61,298 bases of DNA from Streptococcus zalophi (GTDB lineage: Bacteria > Bacillota > Bacilli > Lactobacillales > Streptococcaceae): the NCBI RefSeq assembly GCF_016481285.1, contig NZ_JAENBP010000009.1, positions 1 to 61,298 on the forward strand. Reading direction: 5' to 3'. Below, in pieces: positions 26,717-35,361 of this stretch (its first letter is position 1; every line of letters starts with the position of its first letter). The notes beneath the pieces are model-generated. The model saw only the letters and a list, made by a program, of their open reading frames with translations, did not search any database and had not been told where the DNA came from. Position numbers and translations under genes: made by a program.

Positions 26717-27025
26717 TCAGTTTTCTGTCGCGCTTGGTTGGTCGAGTTCTAATTCTTTGGCACTCAATGCCAATTCTTTTTGTTTTTCAGATTCATAGAT
26801 TTCTCTAGCATCGGCTAAAACATCATCTGTGTGTTGTTTGACCACTGAAAGACTTGAATCTAGTTCGTCTTTAACTTGGTATGATTTCGCAATCACTTTA
26901 GCATACTTAGATTTCGCGTTTTTACTAGATAATAATTTTAAACCGACTGTTCCAAAAAGAACACCGCCTAAAAATAATCCAGAGCTTTTAGTAACTTGTG
27001 TGGCTTTTAATAGTTGTTTTAACAT
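26717..27025 (-). CDS. DUF6110 family small membrane-associated protein
   Basis: The 102-residue product has an N-terminal glycine-rich hydrophobic stretch (SSGLFLGGVLFGTVGLKLL) followed by a charged, coiled-coil-like tail. It matches a small family that travels with heavy-metal ATPases in streptococci and enterococci. It is nine bases upstream of the ATPase gene. A role as a membrane partner or stabiliser of the pump is inference. Confidence 0.75.
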   Translation of the reverse strand: MLKQLLKATQVTKSSGLFLGGVLFGTVGLKLLSSKNAKSKYAKVIAKSYQVKDELDSSLSVVKQHTDDVLADAREIYESEKQKELALSAKELELDQPSATEN

Positions 27026-27185
27026 AAGGGCCCTCCACTTTCTTTGATAAATCCATTATAACGTGAATAGACAGTTATTACAATTGATACGGTCTAGCAA
27101 AAAAGGTTTGGGACAAAAAATGGACATGATATAGAGACACGATATTATGATTTCAGTGTCTATACAAAAAAGCAGAGCTACAAAA

Positions 27186-27203
27186 AGGCTGATGAATCAG
27201 CCT
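27186..27203 (-). terminator. Terminator after the XRE regulator
   Basis: AGGCTGAT and ATCAGCCT form a stem with a two-base centre. On the minus strand it is followed by T residues. The 27026-27293 gap otherwise shows only a GGTTTGGGACAAAA tract, as often seen between streptococcal genes, and no gene. Confidence 0.65.
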
Positions 27204-27293
27204 ATCATAGTTTACTTAATCTCTGGGTTAGACGTTCATAATAACCATCAAAATGTAGCGTTGTTGTTCCAGTATTTTAGCGATTGGTTCTTA

Positions 27294-27500
27294 TCATTCG
27301 TCTGGCACGTATTCAAGAATATCACCAGGTTGGCAGTCTAATTCCTTACAGATGGCTTCTAAGGTTGAAAAACGGATGGCTTTTGCCTTACCCGTTTTTA
27401 AAATGGACAGGTTGGCAGGAGTAATACCAATGCGTTCTGCCAGATCTCCTGAGCGCATTTTCTTTTTGGCAAGTTCAACGTCTAGATTAACAACAATCAT
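27294..27500 (-). CDS. XRE-family (YozG-type) transcriptional regulator
   Basis: The 68-residue protein is a bare helix-turn-helix: LAERIGITPANLSILKTGKAKAIRFSTLEAICKELDCQPGDIL. This is the Cro/CI type that commonly sits beside DUF2975 membrane proteins. It lies 13 bases downstream of the second DUF2975-like gene. It probably regulates its own operon through the dyad at 28571-28599. Confidence 0.92.
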   Translation of the reverse strand: MIVVNLDVELAKKKMRSGDLAERIGITPANLSILKTGKAKAIRFSTLEAICKELDCQPGDILEYVPDE

Positions 27501-27513
27501 CGTTTACTCCTTT

Positions 27514-27990
27514 CTAGATAGTAAATTCATTTTCGGCTGCGATGTCATTGGCTTTTTCTAATATTTTTGAAAGTGTCCAAACAACAAGAGCGGTGATAAT
27601 ATAAGTAGGATTGAAAAAGGAGTAATCTTGGAATTGGAAAATACCATTTCCAAAGAACGATGCGATAGCTAAAAGGAGTGCAACACGTTTTGACAAGAGA
27701 ACATTTTGTTTAACAAAAATCTCATCGGCTATAATATTTTTGAAAAATTGTCGAACACAATAAAGGACAAAGAGAATAATATAGCTATTGGCTAGATTTA
27801 AGAGAGTGGCTAAAGGACTAGCGTCTTTTAAAGACATCGTAAAACTCATATCAGCATTGTTAAAAAGATCAATATTTGTAATGCCAAGGGCAAAAAAGAT
27901 TGTGGCAAAAACAAGTGAGATGGCTAGTATGATGAGTAAGATATTGATAAAACCAAGGATATATCTTAAGTAGGTGTTTTCTTTAGTCAC
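27514..27990 (-). CDS. DUF2975 family membrane protein
   Basis: The 158-residue product has four hydrophobic segments and the DUF2975-like central motif FFKNIIADEIFVKQN near residue 83. The family has no assigned function, but is repeatedly found next to small XRE regulators. It is the middle gene of the three-gene unit. Confidence 0.85.
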   Translation of the reverse strand: MTKENTYLRYILGFINILLIILAISLVFATIFFALGITNIDLFNNADMSFTMSLKDASPLATLLNLANSYIILFVLYCVRQFFKNIIADEIFVKQNVLLSKRVALLLAIASFFGNGIFQFQDYSFFNPTYIITALVVWTLSKILEKANDIAAENEFTI

Positions 27991-28026
27991 TATGGTGTCC
28001 TCTTTTCTAGTGTTTTGTGGTATAAA

Positions 28027-28506
28027 TTAGGCTTGTTGTTTGGTATGGTTTTTGATGTAAGTAATCACTTTGCTAGCTATCAATAACCAAACAGCAATAC
28101 CAAGATTGACGATGATGTGATTAGGATTAGCAGTAAATTCAGTAATGCCTTGAATAAGGCCAACAACAGCCATCAAAAGAGCGCCTTTTTGCAAGAATAA
28201 TGCTGTTTTTTCTGAGATTAACTCACTTGGGTTGAAAGAAGTGATGAATTGTTTGAGTTTGATAAGTCCATAAGTCATGAGAGTATTACCAGCCACAAGG
28301 GTAAGAACATAAGCATTAGGACCACCCCAAGCATTTTGAGCTGAGAAAGTGGTTTCAACGCCTGCAGGTAACAGTTGTGTGAGATCAACTTGTCCAAACA
28401 GTAGGACAAGGGAGGCAATACTGATAATGCTGAGAATGACGATGGCAATAGTAGCAGCTAATGTGATGAATCCTTTAACAAGGGCAGTGAGTTTAGTAGT
28501 TTTCAT
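28027..28506 (-). CDS. DUF2975-like membrane protein, first gene of the operon
   Basis: The 159-residue product has four predicted helices and a central FNPSELISEKTALFLQKGALL segment that aligns with the FVKQN region of its neighbour. It looks like a paralogue, so the operon has two DUF2975-type genes followed by the regulator. GAGGAATAAAAA precedes the start. Confidence 0.82.
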   Translation of the reverse strand: MKTTKLTALVKGFITLAATIAIVILSIISIASLVLLFGQVDLTQLLPAGVETTFSAQNAWGGPNAYVLTLVAGNTLMTYGLIKLKQFITSFNPSELISEKTALFLQKGALLMAVVGLIQGITEFTANPNHIIVNLGIAVWLLIASKVITYIKNHTKQQA

Positions 28507-28570
28507 TTTTTATTCCTCTATTTCAATAATTTTTTTAAATTAGACATAAGGTGAGCTCTTCTTATCTCTT

Positions 28571-28632
28571 TATCGAAATATATTTATTGTTTTTCGATAA
28601 ATATAGTATAGCACAATTTTTTTGAAATGCAA
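28571..28632 (-). promoter_or_regulatory. Promoter and dyad operator of the DUF2975/XRE operon
   Basis: On the minus strand, TTGCAT (28627-28632) and TATACT (28605-28610) are spaced by 16 bases. Six bases beyond the -10 box lies an inverted repeat, TATCGAAA (28571-28578) with TTTTCGATA (28591-28599), at the expected transcription start. A TATCG half-like site recurs near 28641-28654. It is a good candidate for the operon's own XRE protein. Confidence 0.6.
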
Positions 28633-28845
28633 CACTTTTTTATCGTTTTTTGATAAAAAAATATTATTTTTCGTTATTTTATTAAAAAAACAATGTCTAT
28701 TAATAGAGGAAAACCCAGATTTGACGGTCTTTTAAGAGATTTTCCTAGTTGAAAAATTTTTTTGAGATGACATAGTGATTGCTCACGATTTTTTAAAACA
28801 ATAAAAATCCCAACGCAATTGAGTTGGGATTGATCGGTTATTCAA
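28633..28845. other. Upstream A/T-rich region and terminator of the 28.8-29.4 kb gene
   Basis: AATCCCAAC (28806-28814) pairs with GTTGGGATT (28823-28831), ending the next gene's transcript. No ORF of note lies here. Confidence 0.7.
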
Positions 28846-29394
28846 TTATTCAACACCAATTGATGCTTTGTAATCATTTAAAAGTTGTTTGGCTTCTTTA
28901 ATTGTTAAAGCATCTTCAGGAAATTCTGGTGAGGGGTTAATGGCTTGATTTTCTGGTGGATAAATAGAATATCCGCCGTGATAATTAAATTCTTCACCGT
29001 CGTCTATTTCAAAAGGTGGTAAAGCTTGTATTAATTCATCTTCAGTTGTTAAATAGCTGTCATCTAAGCTATCTACATCATTGAATTCAGGAAAACGGAT
29101 ATAATCTTCAATAATACTTCTGATAGTAAATTGTCTTTCTTTGCTTCCAGTGATCTCAGCTTCAAATGATCCTAGGTTTCCAGAAAATTCATTTTTGGCT
29201 GCTGTTGTTCCAACTTTACCATCTGTAACAAATACAGATGTCTCAACATTATCATTGGTTGTAGTTACTGCAACTTCAGTAGTGTCATTTGTGACACTAT
29301 CATCAGCATTAGTCGCATAATTTAAACCGAGGAATGCCAAGGCTGCTACTAAGACTGCACCTGTCGTTAAACCATAAATCAGTTTTTTCTTCAT
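28846..29394 (-). CDS. Secreted or membrane-tethered acidic protein of unknown function
   Basis: The 182-residue product has a signal-like N-terminus (MKKKLIYGLTTGAVLVAALAF) followed by Asp/Glu-rich sequence. A short Thr-rich linker lies near residues 30-50, and a KEAKQLLNDYKAS helix ends it. There is no LPXTG motif, no lipobox and no recognised domain. GGAAGGAAAC precedes the start. I do not recognise the family. Confidence 0.75.
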   Translation of the reverse strand: MKKKLIYGLTTGAVLVAALAFLGLNYATNADDSVTNDTTEVAVTTTNDNVETSVFVTDGKVGTTAAKNEFSGNLGSFEAEITGSKERQFTIRSIIEDYIRFPEFNDVDSLDDSYLTTEDELIQALPPFEIDDGEEFNYHGGYSIYPPENQAINPSPEFPEDALTIKEAKQLLNDYKASIGVE

Positions 29395-29691
29395 TTAGTT
29401 TCCTTCCTTTCTTAATGGTAAGATTAGTTTATCAAAATAATAATAAATAGTCAAAAATATAGCATATAACCCTATTAATTTATTATATATACTAAAATAA
29501 AGAATATATATAAAAATATAAATAACGGATTTAAGTTACATCATCTTATATTTTTACTATCTTCCATGGCTTCAAGTATTTTCTGAAAAGTGGTGAAAAT
29601 AATAAAAACAACAATTTTTAAAATTGCTGTTTTCAAATAATGGATTCATTTTTATTTTATAATCTGTGTGATTGTTTGATTAACTGAGTTT
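29395..29691. other. Intergenic region with terminator for the ASCH gene
   Basis: A near-perfect inverted repeat at 29604-29634 (AAAACAACAATTTT with AAAATTGCTGTTTT) lies downstream of the minus-strand ASCH gene. I see no further gene. Confidence 0.6.
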
Positions 29692-30141
29692 CTAAGACAC
29701 TTTTTCAAAGACTTCACAGAGCATTGGTGCTTGTTCATAAAAGGTTTTCCCCAATCTTTGATATTCTTTTTCAAAAAAGCGGTCATGAACTTTTCGCCAA
29801 TAGTCATAGCTTCTGTCACCTTCTCCTTCATGCCATGCATGTTCTGGAGATATTAAATAATAAGGCATAACATAAACCAGTTTTGTTTGAGTGACACAGA
29901 CTGGCTCGTTTGAGCCGTTTAAAATGATATTATACTCTCCCGCCTTTGGCAGAGGATCATCGTTTTCATAGAGTTCATAGGCAGAGGTTGTCGCTGTTTT
30001 TATTTTTTTATCCACTAAATTAGCCAAGTCATCAGCCATTTCTTTCGTGTTGCCAAAAGCCCATGCCTCATAGGGAGTGTCTATCGGAATATTTTTTTCT
30101 GTACAGAATGTTTTCCAGTAGTTTTTGATATTGTCTGTCAT
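29692..30141 (-). CDS. ASCH-domain protein
   Basis: I place the start at 30141 (MTDNIKNYW) because GGAGGCG precedes it at good spacing. The 149-residue protein contains the ASCH fold: WAFGNTKEMADDLANLV, GEYNIILNGSNEPVCV and a terminal HDRFFEKEYQRLG helix. ASCH domains resemble PUA domains and bind RNA; some are hydrolases or transcription coactivators. It lies about 75 bases after the S66 peptidase gene on the same strand and may share its transcript. Confidence 0.88.
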   Translation of the reverse strand: MTDNIKNYWKTFCTEKNIPIDTPYEAWAFGNTKEMADDLANLVDKKIKTATTSAYELYENDDPLPKAGEYNIILNGSNEPVCVTQTKLVYVMPYYLISPEHAWHEGEGDRSYDYWRKVHDRFFEKEYQRLGKTFYEQAPMLCEVFEKVS

Positions 30142-30215
30142 TTTTGACGCCTCCATATATTTGTGTTTGTATTATCAACATATTGTCCTAGTGTTATTTT
30201 AAAAATAGGGTTTAG

Positions 30216-31253
30216 TTATTGATTTTCGTTTTTAAATCGAATCACCTGCTCTTTAGCATCGACATTTGCAACTATTCCAAAAGGAACAATGGCACGTGGT
30301 GTGGCATGCCCAACATTAAGGTTATAAAGAATTGGCAGAGAAGGATTGTCAATCACGTCAACTAATATTTGTTTATACTCTTCATAGTAAGTTTCATCCA
30401 TTGGTTTACCAACTAGAATGCCATTTACAACAGAAAAGATGCCTATTTCTTTGAGAGTTTCAAGCATTTTTTGAAAGAGTTTTGGACTTGGTTTTTCTTC
30501 GCTGGTTTCAAGCAGGAGAATTCTCTCTTGCCAATCAGAGAGATTTGGGAAGAGCTGATACTTTTTAGCCAAGATTGGTGAATCGTTGTGTCGTGTCCCA
30601 TCAAATAAACCATAGAGGGATTCTAGGCAACCGCCAAGGATTTTCCCTGAGAAAACACTCTCACCTTGCAGTAACTCCCAGCCTTGATTTGGATGACTTT
30701 GACGCATAGTACCCAAGGCTTTAGGGCTAAAATCTGTGCGCTCTTCGTACCAAACCTCACTTGGTTTAATCTCAGAAATAGTCTTTGTTTCAAGTAATTC
30801 TTTAAAGTATTTTTGCGAATAGGGCAGCATTTCCTTGTCGAGTTCAGCCACATCCGGTAGGAAAGCCTGACCATAAAAGGTTTTGATACCAAGTTGATGT
30901 AGCATCAAGTGGTTAATGGTGGTATCAGAAAAGCCAAGAAAAGGTTTCTGCTTAATGACTTGTTTTAATTCATCCTTTTCAAAGAGATGAGGTAGCAAAC
31001 GATAGGTATCGTCACCACCAATAGCACACAAGATCATATCAACCGTTTCATTTTTAAAGGCAGCCAAAAGGTCCTCTGCTCTTTTTTCAGGATGCTTGTC
31101 CAAGAAGTCAATCCCTTTTAAAGCGTGTTTAGAAAAAGTAACGGTAAGGCCTAGTTGTTTCAAGCGTTTAACACCCAAATCAAGCTCGTGCTTAACAAAG
31201 TTTTCTCCCAACATGCCACTAGATAAACTGATAATTTCAATGGTTTTAATCAT
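30216..31253 (-). CDS. S66 family peptidase (LD-carboxypeptidase / MccF-like)
   Basis: The ORF opens to 31406, but AAGGAG before the ATG at 31253 and the family start MIKTIEIISLSSG fix this shorter, 345-residue form. S66 serine hydrolases remove D-Ala from L,D-tetrapeptides in wall recycling or, as MccF, inactivate microcin C. The nucleophile region is ILCAIGGDDTYRLLP near residue 87 and the later GGCLESLYGL segment is present. Which substrate class applies cannot be decided. Confidence 0.9.
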   Translation of the reverse strand: MIKTIEIISLSSGMLGENFVKHELDLGVKRLKQLGLTVTFSKHALKGIDFLDKHPEKRAEDLLAAFKNETVDMILCAIGGDDTYRLLPHLFEKDELKQVIKQKPFLGFSDTTINHLMLHQLGIKTFYGQAFLPDVAELDKEMLPYSQKYFKELLETKTISEIKPSEVWYEERTDFSPKALGTMRQSHPNQGWELLQGESVFSGKILGGCLESLYGLFDGTRHNDSPILAKKYQLFPNLSDWQERILLLETSEEKPSPKLFQKMLETLKEIGIFSVVNGILVGKPMDETYYEEYKQILVDVIDNPSLPILYNLNVGHATPRAIVPFGIVANVDAKEQVIRFKNENQ

Positions 31254-31399
31254 AAATACTCTCCTTGGAAGTCTTAGGGTTATTATAGTATAGTTTTGTT
31301 GGTAAGACAAGAAATGACGAGAGTTTTGTAGCTTGGCCCATTTGCTTGTTCTGGCAGTAAAGATAATCAATCGAGTAACAGGTTTCATTTTAGCATCCC

Positions 31400-31428
31400 T
31401 TGACATTTGTTGTTTTTTTCGTTATGAT
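31400..31428 (+). promoter_or_regulatory. Promoter of the riboswitch-agcS transcript
   Basis: TTGACA at 31400-31405 and TATGAT at 31423-31428 are spaced 17 bases apart. Transcription would begin near 31436, just before the first aptamer. Confidence 0.75.
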
Positions 31429-31446
31429 TAAAAAAATTATATCCAA

Positions 31447-31640
31447 TAGACGTTGTTCAGGAGAAGAGAATCATTCATGATTTTCGCCGAAGGAGCTAAA
31501 CTCTCAGGTGCTTATAGTAAGTGGGACTGAAAACTGATGGACTTCTGGAGAGACTTGTTGAGATGATTGTCATCTTAGAACAGGCGCCGAAGGGGCAAGG
31601 CTAACGCTCAATCTCTCAGGCAAAAGGACAGAAAAAACCT
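31447..31640 (+). promoter_or_regulatory. Tandem glycine riboswitch
   Basis: Two consecutive glycine aptamers are visible. The first has GGAGAAGAG, CGCCGAAGGAGC and CTCTCAGG (about 31450-31535). The second has GGAGAGAC, GCGCCGAAGGGGCAAGG and CTCTCAGGCAAAAGGAC (about 31545-31632). These are the gcvT-type conserved elements. It lies in the leader of an amino-acid:cation symporter rather than a glycine cleavage operon. Such a link is reported in S. pyogenes, where glycine lowers symporter expression. Confidence 0.93.
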
Positions 31641-31656
31641 AAGTATAACTAAGGAA

Positions 31657-31690
31657 TATCAGGAGAAAAACAGGGTTTTTCTGATGTTTT
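31657..31690 (+). terminator. Riboswitch expression-platform terminator
   Basis: ATCAG..AGAAAAAC pairs with GTTTTTCTGAT and is followed by T residues, downstream of the second aptamer and about 100 bases before the gene. This fits a transcription-termination control. Confidence 0.75.
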
Positions 31691-31792
31691 TGCAGTATCT
31701 TTCGTTAGTCACTTCAGAAAAAAAGAACAAGGCATCTATTGGTTAGTTGCCTTTTTGTGTTGTTTATTACTTTTAATTTAAAAGGAGAAAAG

Positions 31793-33121
31793 ATGTTAGC
31801 ATTTTTGAAACACCTAGATAGTTTGATTTGGGGACCACCTCTGTTGCTATTATTGTTAGGAACAGGTATCTACCTTAGTTATCGTTTAAGATGGCTACAA
31901 TTGTTTCGCTTAAAAACGGCTTTAGCCCTCATAGGTAAACCGCAAGATGATGATGCTAGTGGAGAAATCTCTAGTTTTGCGGCTTTAAGCACAGCCTTAG
32001 CAGCAACAGTTGGAACGGGCAATATCGTGGGTGTCGCAACAGCTATTAAAATGGGTGGACCAGGTGCTTTATTTTGGATGTTACTGGCAGGGTTTTTAGG
32101 AATGGCAACCAAGTATGCAGAAGGATTTCTTGCCATCAAATACCGTCAAAAAGAAAGTAATGGCGACTATTCTGGTGGTCCCATGTATTATATTGTTAAG
32201 GGGATTGGTCCCAAGTGGAAACCACTGGCACAATTTTTTGCTTTTAGTGGTGTCTTGGCAGCTCTTTTTGGGATTGGTAGCTTTACTCAGGTTAATGCGA
32301 TTACAGAAGCTGTTCAAAATAACTTTGAATTACCTTCTTATTGGACGTCTTTCTTATTAGCCATTTTAACGGGACTCATCATTTTTGGAGGGATTAGGTC
32401 TATTTCAAGTGTTTCTTCAAAAGTTGTCCCTTTGATGGCAGGTTTTTATATCTTGACAACCATCATTATTATAGCAATGCATGCTGATCGCATTTTGCCA
32501 ACTATTCAGTTGATTTGGCAGTCTGCTTTCACAGGACATGCAGCAACAGGTGGTTTTTTGGGTGCTAGTATGGTCATCGCCATGCAGTCTGGTATTGCTC
32601 GAGGGATTTTTTCAAATGAATCGGGTTTGGGGTCAGCACCAATTGCTGCTGCGGCCGCTAAATCCAATCAGCCTGTTGAGCAGGGGCTTATTTCAATGAC
32701 AGGAACCTTTATTGATACCTTGATTATTTGTCATCTGACTGGGTTTGCTATTCTTGTAACGAGTTCTTGGCAGGGTGATTTGAATGGCGCTGTGTTAACG
32801 CAATCGATTTTTTCTGATAATTTTGGTCCCATTGGAACAACAATATTAACCATTTGTTTGATATTATTTGCCTTTACCACCATTCTTGGTTGGAGTTATT
32901 ATGGTGAACGTTGTATCAATTTCTTGTTTGGTGCTAAATTTATCTTCCCATATCGCATTATTTTTGTTGCAATGATTTTACTTGGTGGCTTTTTGGAACT
33001 GGAAATCATCTGGATTATCGCAGACATTGCGAATGCCTTAATGGCAATGCCAAACTTGATTGCTATTTTATTATTATCACCCATCATTGTCTCAGATTAC
33101 AAGGCTTACTTTAAAAAATAA
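31793..33121 (+). CDS. Alanine/glycine:cation symporter (AGCS family)
   Basis: An in-frame ATG at 31739 exists, but AAGGAG before 31793 sets the start of this 442-residue membrane protein. Ten or so helices are predicted. The AGCS signature GIFSNESGLGSAPIAAAAA near residue 270 is clear, and ATVGTGNIVGVATAI near residue 70 is conserved too. It imports alanine or glycine with sodium or protons. The glycine riboswitch upstream ties its level to intracellular glycine. Confidence 0.95.
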   Translation: MLAFLKHLDSLIWGPPLLLLLLGTGIYLSYRLRWLQLFRLKTALALIGKPQDDDASGEISSFAALSTALAATVGTGNIVGVATAIKMGGPGALFWMLLAGFLGMATKYAEGFLAIKYRQKESNGDYSGGPMYYIVKGIGPKWKPLAQFFAFSGVLAALFGIGSFTQVNAITEAVQNNFELPSYWTSFLLAILTGLIIFGGIRSISSVSSKVVPLMAGFYILTTIIIIAMHADRILPTIQLIWQSAFTGHAATGGFLGASMVIAMQSGIARGIFSNESGLGSAPIAAAAAKSNQPVEQGLISMTGTFIDTLIICHLTGFAILVTSSWQGDLNGAVLTQSIFSDNFGPIGTTILTICLILFAFTTILGWSYYGERCINFLFGAKFIFPYRIIFVAMILLGGFLELEIIWIIADIANALMAMPNLIAILLLSPIIVSDYKAYFKK

Positions 33122-33157
33122 AAAAAGCTGACGTTTTTTCTAAACGTCTGCTTTTCT

Positions 33158-35305
33158 TTAATTCTCTTTGATTTTTAGTGTCATAGCATTGATGGCCACA
33201 ATAACTGTTGAAAAGGACATTAAAATGGCGCCAATAGCAGGATTTAAGGTAAAGCCAATTGGGGCTAAAATGCCAGCTGCTAATGGTATGGTAATTAGAT
33301 TGTATCCAGCTCCCCACCATAGATTTTGAATCATTTTGCGGTGTGTTTGTTTGGCTAAATCAACAAAATGAAGGATATCTTCGGGGTTGCTGTTGGTTAA
33401 AACAACATCTGCAGAATCTATGGCAATATCAGTTCCTGCTCCAATAGCGATGCCAACACTTGCTCTTGCTAAGCTTGGTGCGTCGTTAATCCCATCGCCA
33501 ACCATGGCAGCTTTTTTGCCTTTAGCGACATAGGTTGCAATCTGTTTTTCCTTGTCTGTTGGTAGTAATTCTGAAAAGTAGTTGGTAATACCAAGATACT
33601 GAGCGACTTTAGCGGCAGATTCTTGGTTATCTCCTGTTAGCATGATTGGTGTTATTTGTCTTTGTTTTAAGGATTGAATGAAAGGTAGAGCTTCGGGTTT
33701 GATGGTATCTCCAAGGGCAATGAGACCAACCAATTTGTCATCAATAATCACAAAACTAAGGGTATAACCCTGTTCTTGATAAGTGTTTAAGCTATCATTT
33801 GGAACTAGATATTGCAAGTTTTCCAGTTCTTTTTGGTTAACAATTTTAACGGATTTTCCTTCAACTGTGCCAGAAATACCTTTGCCAGACAAATTATCGG
33901 TGTGATCTGTAGAAAAGCTAGTGATATTTTGTTCCTTGAGGTAGGCCATAATACTTTTGGCAATCGGATGGTTTGAATTTTTTTCTAGGGCACCAGTATA
34001 AGCGAGAATGTCTGTCACACTCATTTCTTCAAGTGCTTCAATTGCAACAACTTCAAAGGCACCTTTGGTTAGAGTCCCTGTTTTATCAAGGAAGATAGCA
34101 TCTAAATGGCTAGCTGTTTCTAAAGCCATTCTTTTTTTGAGTAAAAGACCGTTTTGAGCGGCAAGTGTTGTTGATCGAGAAACGACTAAGGGAATGGCAA
34201 GACCAAGCGCGTGTGGACAGGCAATAATCAAAACAGTCACTGTGTATTGCAGTGCAGTTGGTAGGTCAGTTAGAAGAGACCAGATGAGAAAGGTGATTAA
34301 GCCAACACTTGTTGCAATATAAAAGAGCCATTTCGCCACACGGTCAGAAAGGATTTCTAAGCGTGATTTATCATTTTGTGCTTGACGAACAAGGGTCATG
34401 ACTTGTGCTAAGAAACTGTCATCTCCAGCAGCGGTAACTCTAATGGTGAGAACACGATCACCATTTATTGCTCCACCAATGACCGGATCATTTTCTTTTT
34501 TAACAACTCCTTTTGATTCACCGGTGATAGCCGATTCTTCAATGAGACTTTCTCCAGCGATAACAATACCATCGGCAGGTATTTTAGCACCGGCTTTAAC
34601 AATAAGTACATCATCAAGTTGAATATCCGTTATGGCAATGGTTTCTTCTTGGCCATTGGTAAGTCGAATCACATCATCAGGCAGTAAGGCGGCAAGTTTT
34701 TGGAGTGATGAGCTGGCATTTGAGATGGCAGACATTTCAATCCAATGCCCCAAAAGCATGATGACAACAAGACTGGCCAATTCCCAGAAGAAGTCCATGA
34801 TATGCCCTTGTTGACCAAAAGTGTTCATGAAAAAAGCATAGATAGAATAAAGATAGGCAACACTAATCCCCATAGCAATAAGTAGCATCATTCCTGGTGT
34901 CTTTGCTTTTATTTCATCTCTACCACCTGTTAAAAAAGGCTCTCCACCATAAAAATAGATAATGGTAGAAAGTAGTGCGACGATCCAGTCAGAGCCTACA
35001 AATTGAAACTGAAAAGGCAACTGGTATCCCATAAAAGGGGATAAGAAGATAACGGGAATGGCTAACACCAGAGTCACCCAAAATTTTTGTTTAAACTGTA
35101 AGATGTGGTGAGAGTGATTGTGCCCCATATGCCCATGTTCCATATACCCATGTTTCGTGTGCTCATGTTCCATATGTTCATGCCCCATATGCTTATGTTC
35201 CATATGTCCGTGCTCCATATGCTCATGTTTCATTTGCTCATATTTATGATGTATCATCGGTATATCATCGTGATTTTTGTGGTGGTGATCGTCATGTTTA
35301 GTCAT
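33158..35305 (-). CDS. copB: CopB-type copper-translocating P1B ATPase with His-rich N-terminus
   Basis: The 715-residue pump begins with a metal-binding tail holding 24 His in its first 67 residues, mostly as HxH with Met, in place of CxxC domains. The intramembrane motif is CPH (IIACPHALGLAIP), marking the P1B-3 class associated with copper or silver. DKTGTLTKG, TGES, HP and GDGINDAPSLA are all intact. It pumps metal out of the cytoplasm. No copY, copA or copZ is next to it, yet a CopY box lies in its promoter. Confidence 0.94.
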   Translation of the reverse strand: MTKHDDHHHKNHDDIPMIHHKYEQMKHEHMEHGHMEHKHMGHEHMEHEHTKHGYMEHGHMGHNHSHHILQFKQKFWVTLVLAIPVIFLSPFMGYQLPFQFQFVGSDWIVALLSTIIYFYGGEPFLTGGRDEIKAKTPGMMLLIAMGISVAYLYSIYAFFMNTFGQQGHIMDFFWELASLVVIMLLGHWIEMSAISNASSSLQKLAALLPDDVIRLTNGQEETIAITDIQLDDVLIVKAGAKIPADGIVIAGESLIEESAITGESKGVVKKENDPVIGGAINGDRVLTIRVTAAGDDSFLAQVMTLVRQAQNDKSRLEILSDRVAKWLFYIATSVGLITFLIWSLLTDLPTALQYTVTVLIIACPHALGLAIPLVVSRSTTLAAQNGLLLKKRMALETASHLDAIFLDKTGTLTKGAFEVVAIEALEEMSVTDILAYTGALEKNSNHPIAKSIMAYLKEQNITSFSTDHTDNLSGKGISGTVEGKSVKIVNQKELENLQYLVPNDSLNTYQEQGYTLSFVIIDDKLVGLIALGDTIKPEALPFIQSLKQRQITPIMLTGDNQESAAKVAQYLGITNYFSELLPTDKEKQIATYVAKGKKAAMVGDGINDAPSLARASVGIAIGAGTDIAIDSADVVLTNSNPEDILHFVDLAKQTHRKMIQNLWWGAGYNLITIPLAAGILAPIGFTLNPAIGAILMSFSTVIVAINAMTLKIKEN

Positions 35306-35361
35306 TACTCTCCTCCTTCAATAGGGTTGTGGTATTTGTAGCTATGACATTCTGTTCATTA

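Noticed and set aside
27147..27341. Plus-strand ORF of 64 codons
   Set aside because: It overlaps the XRE gene's 3' end and its terminator, with no ribosome site.
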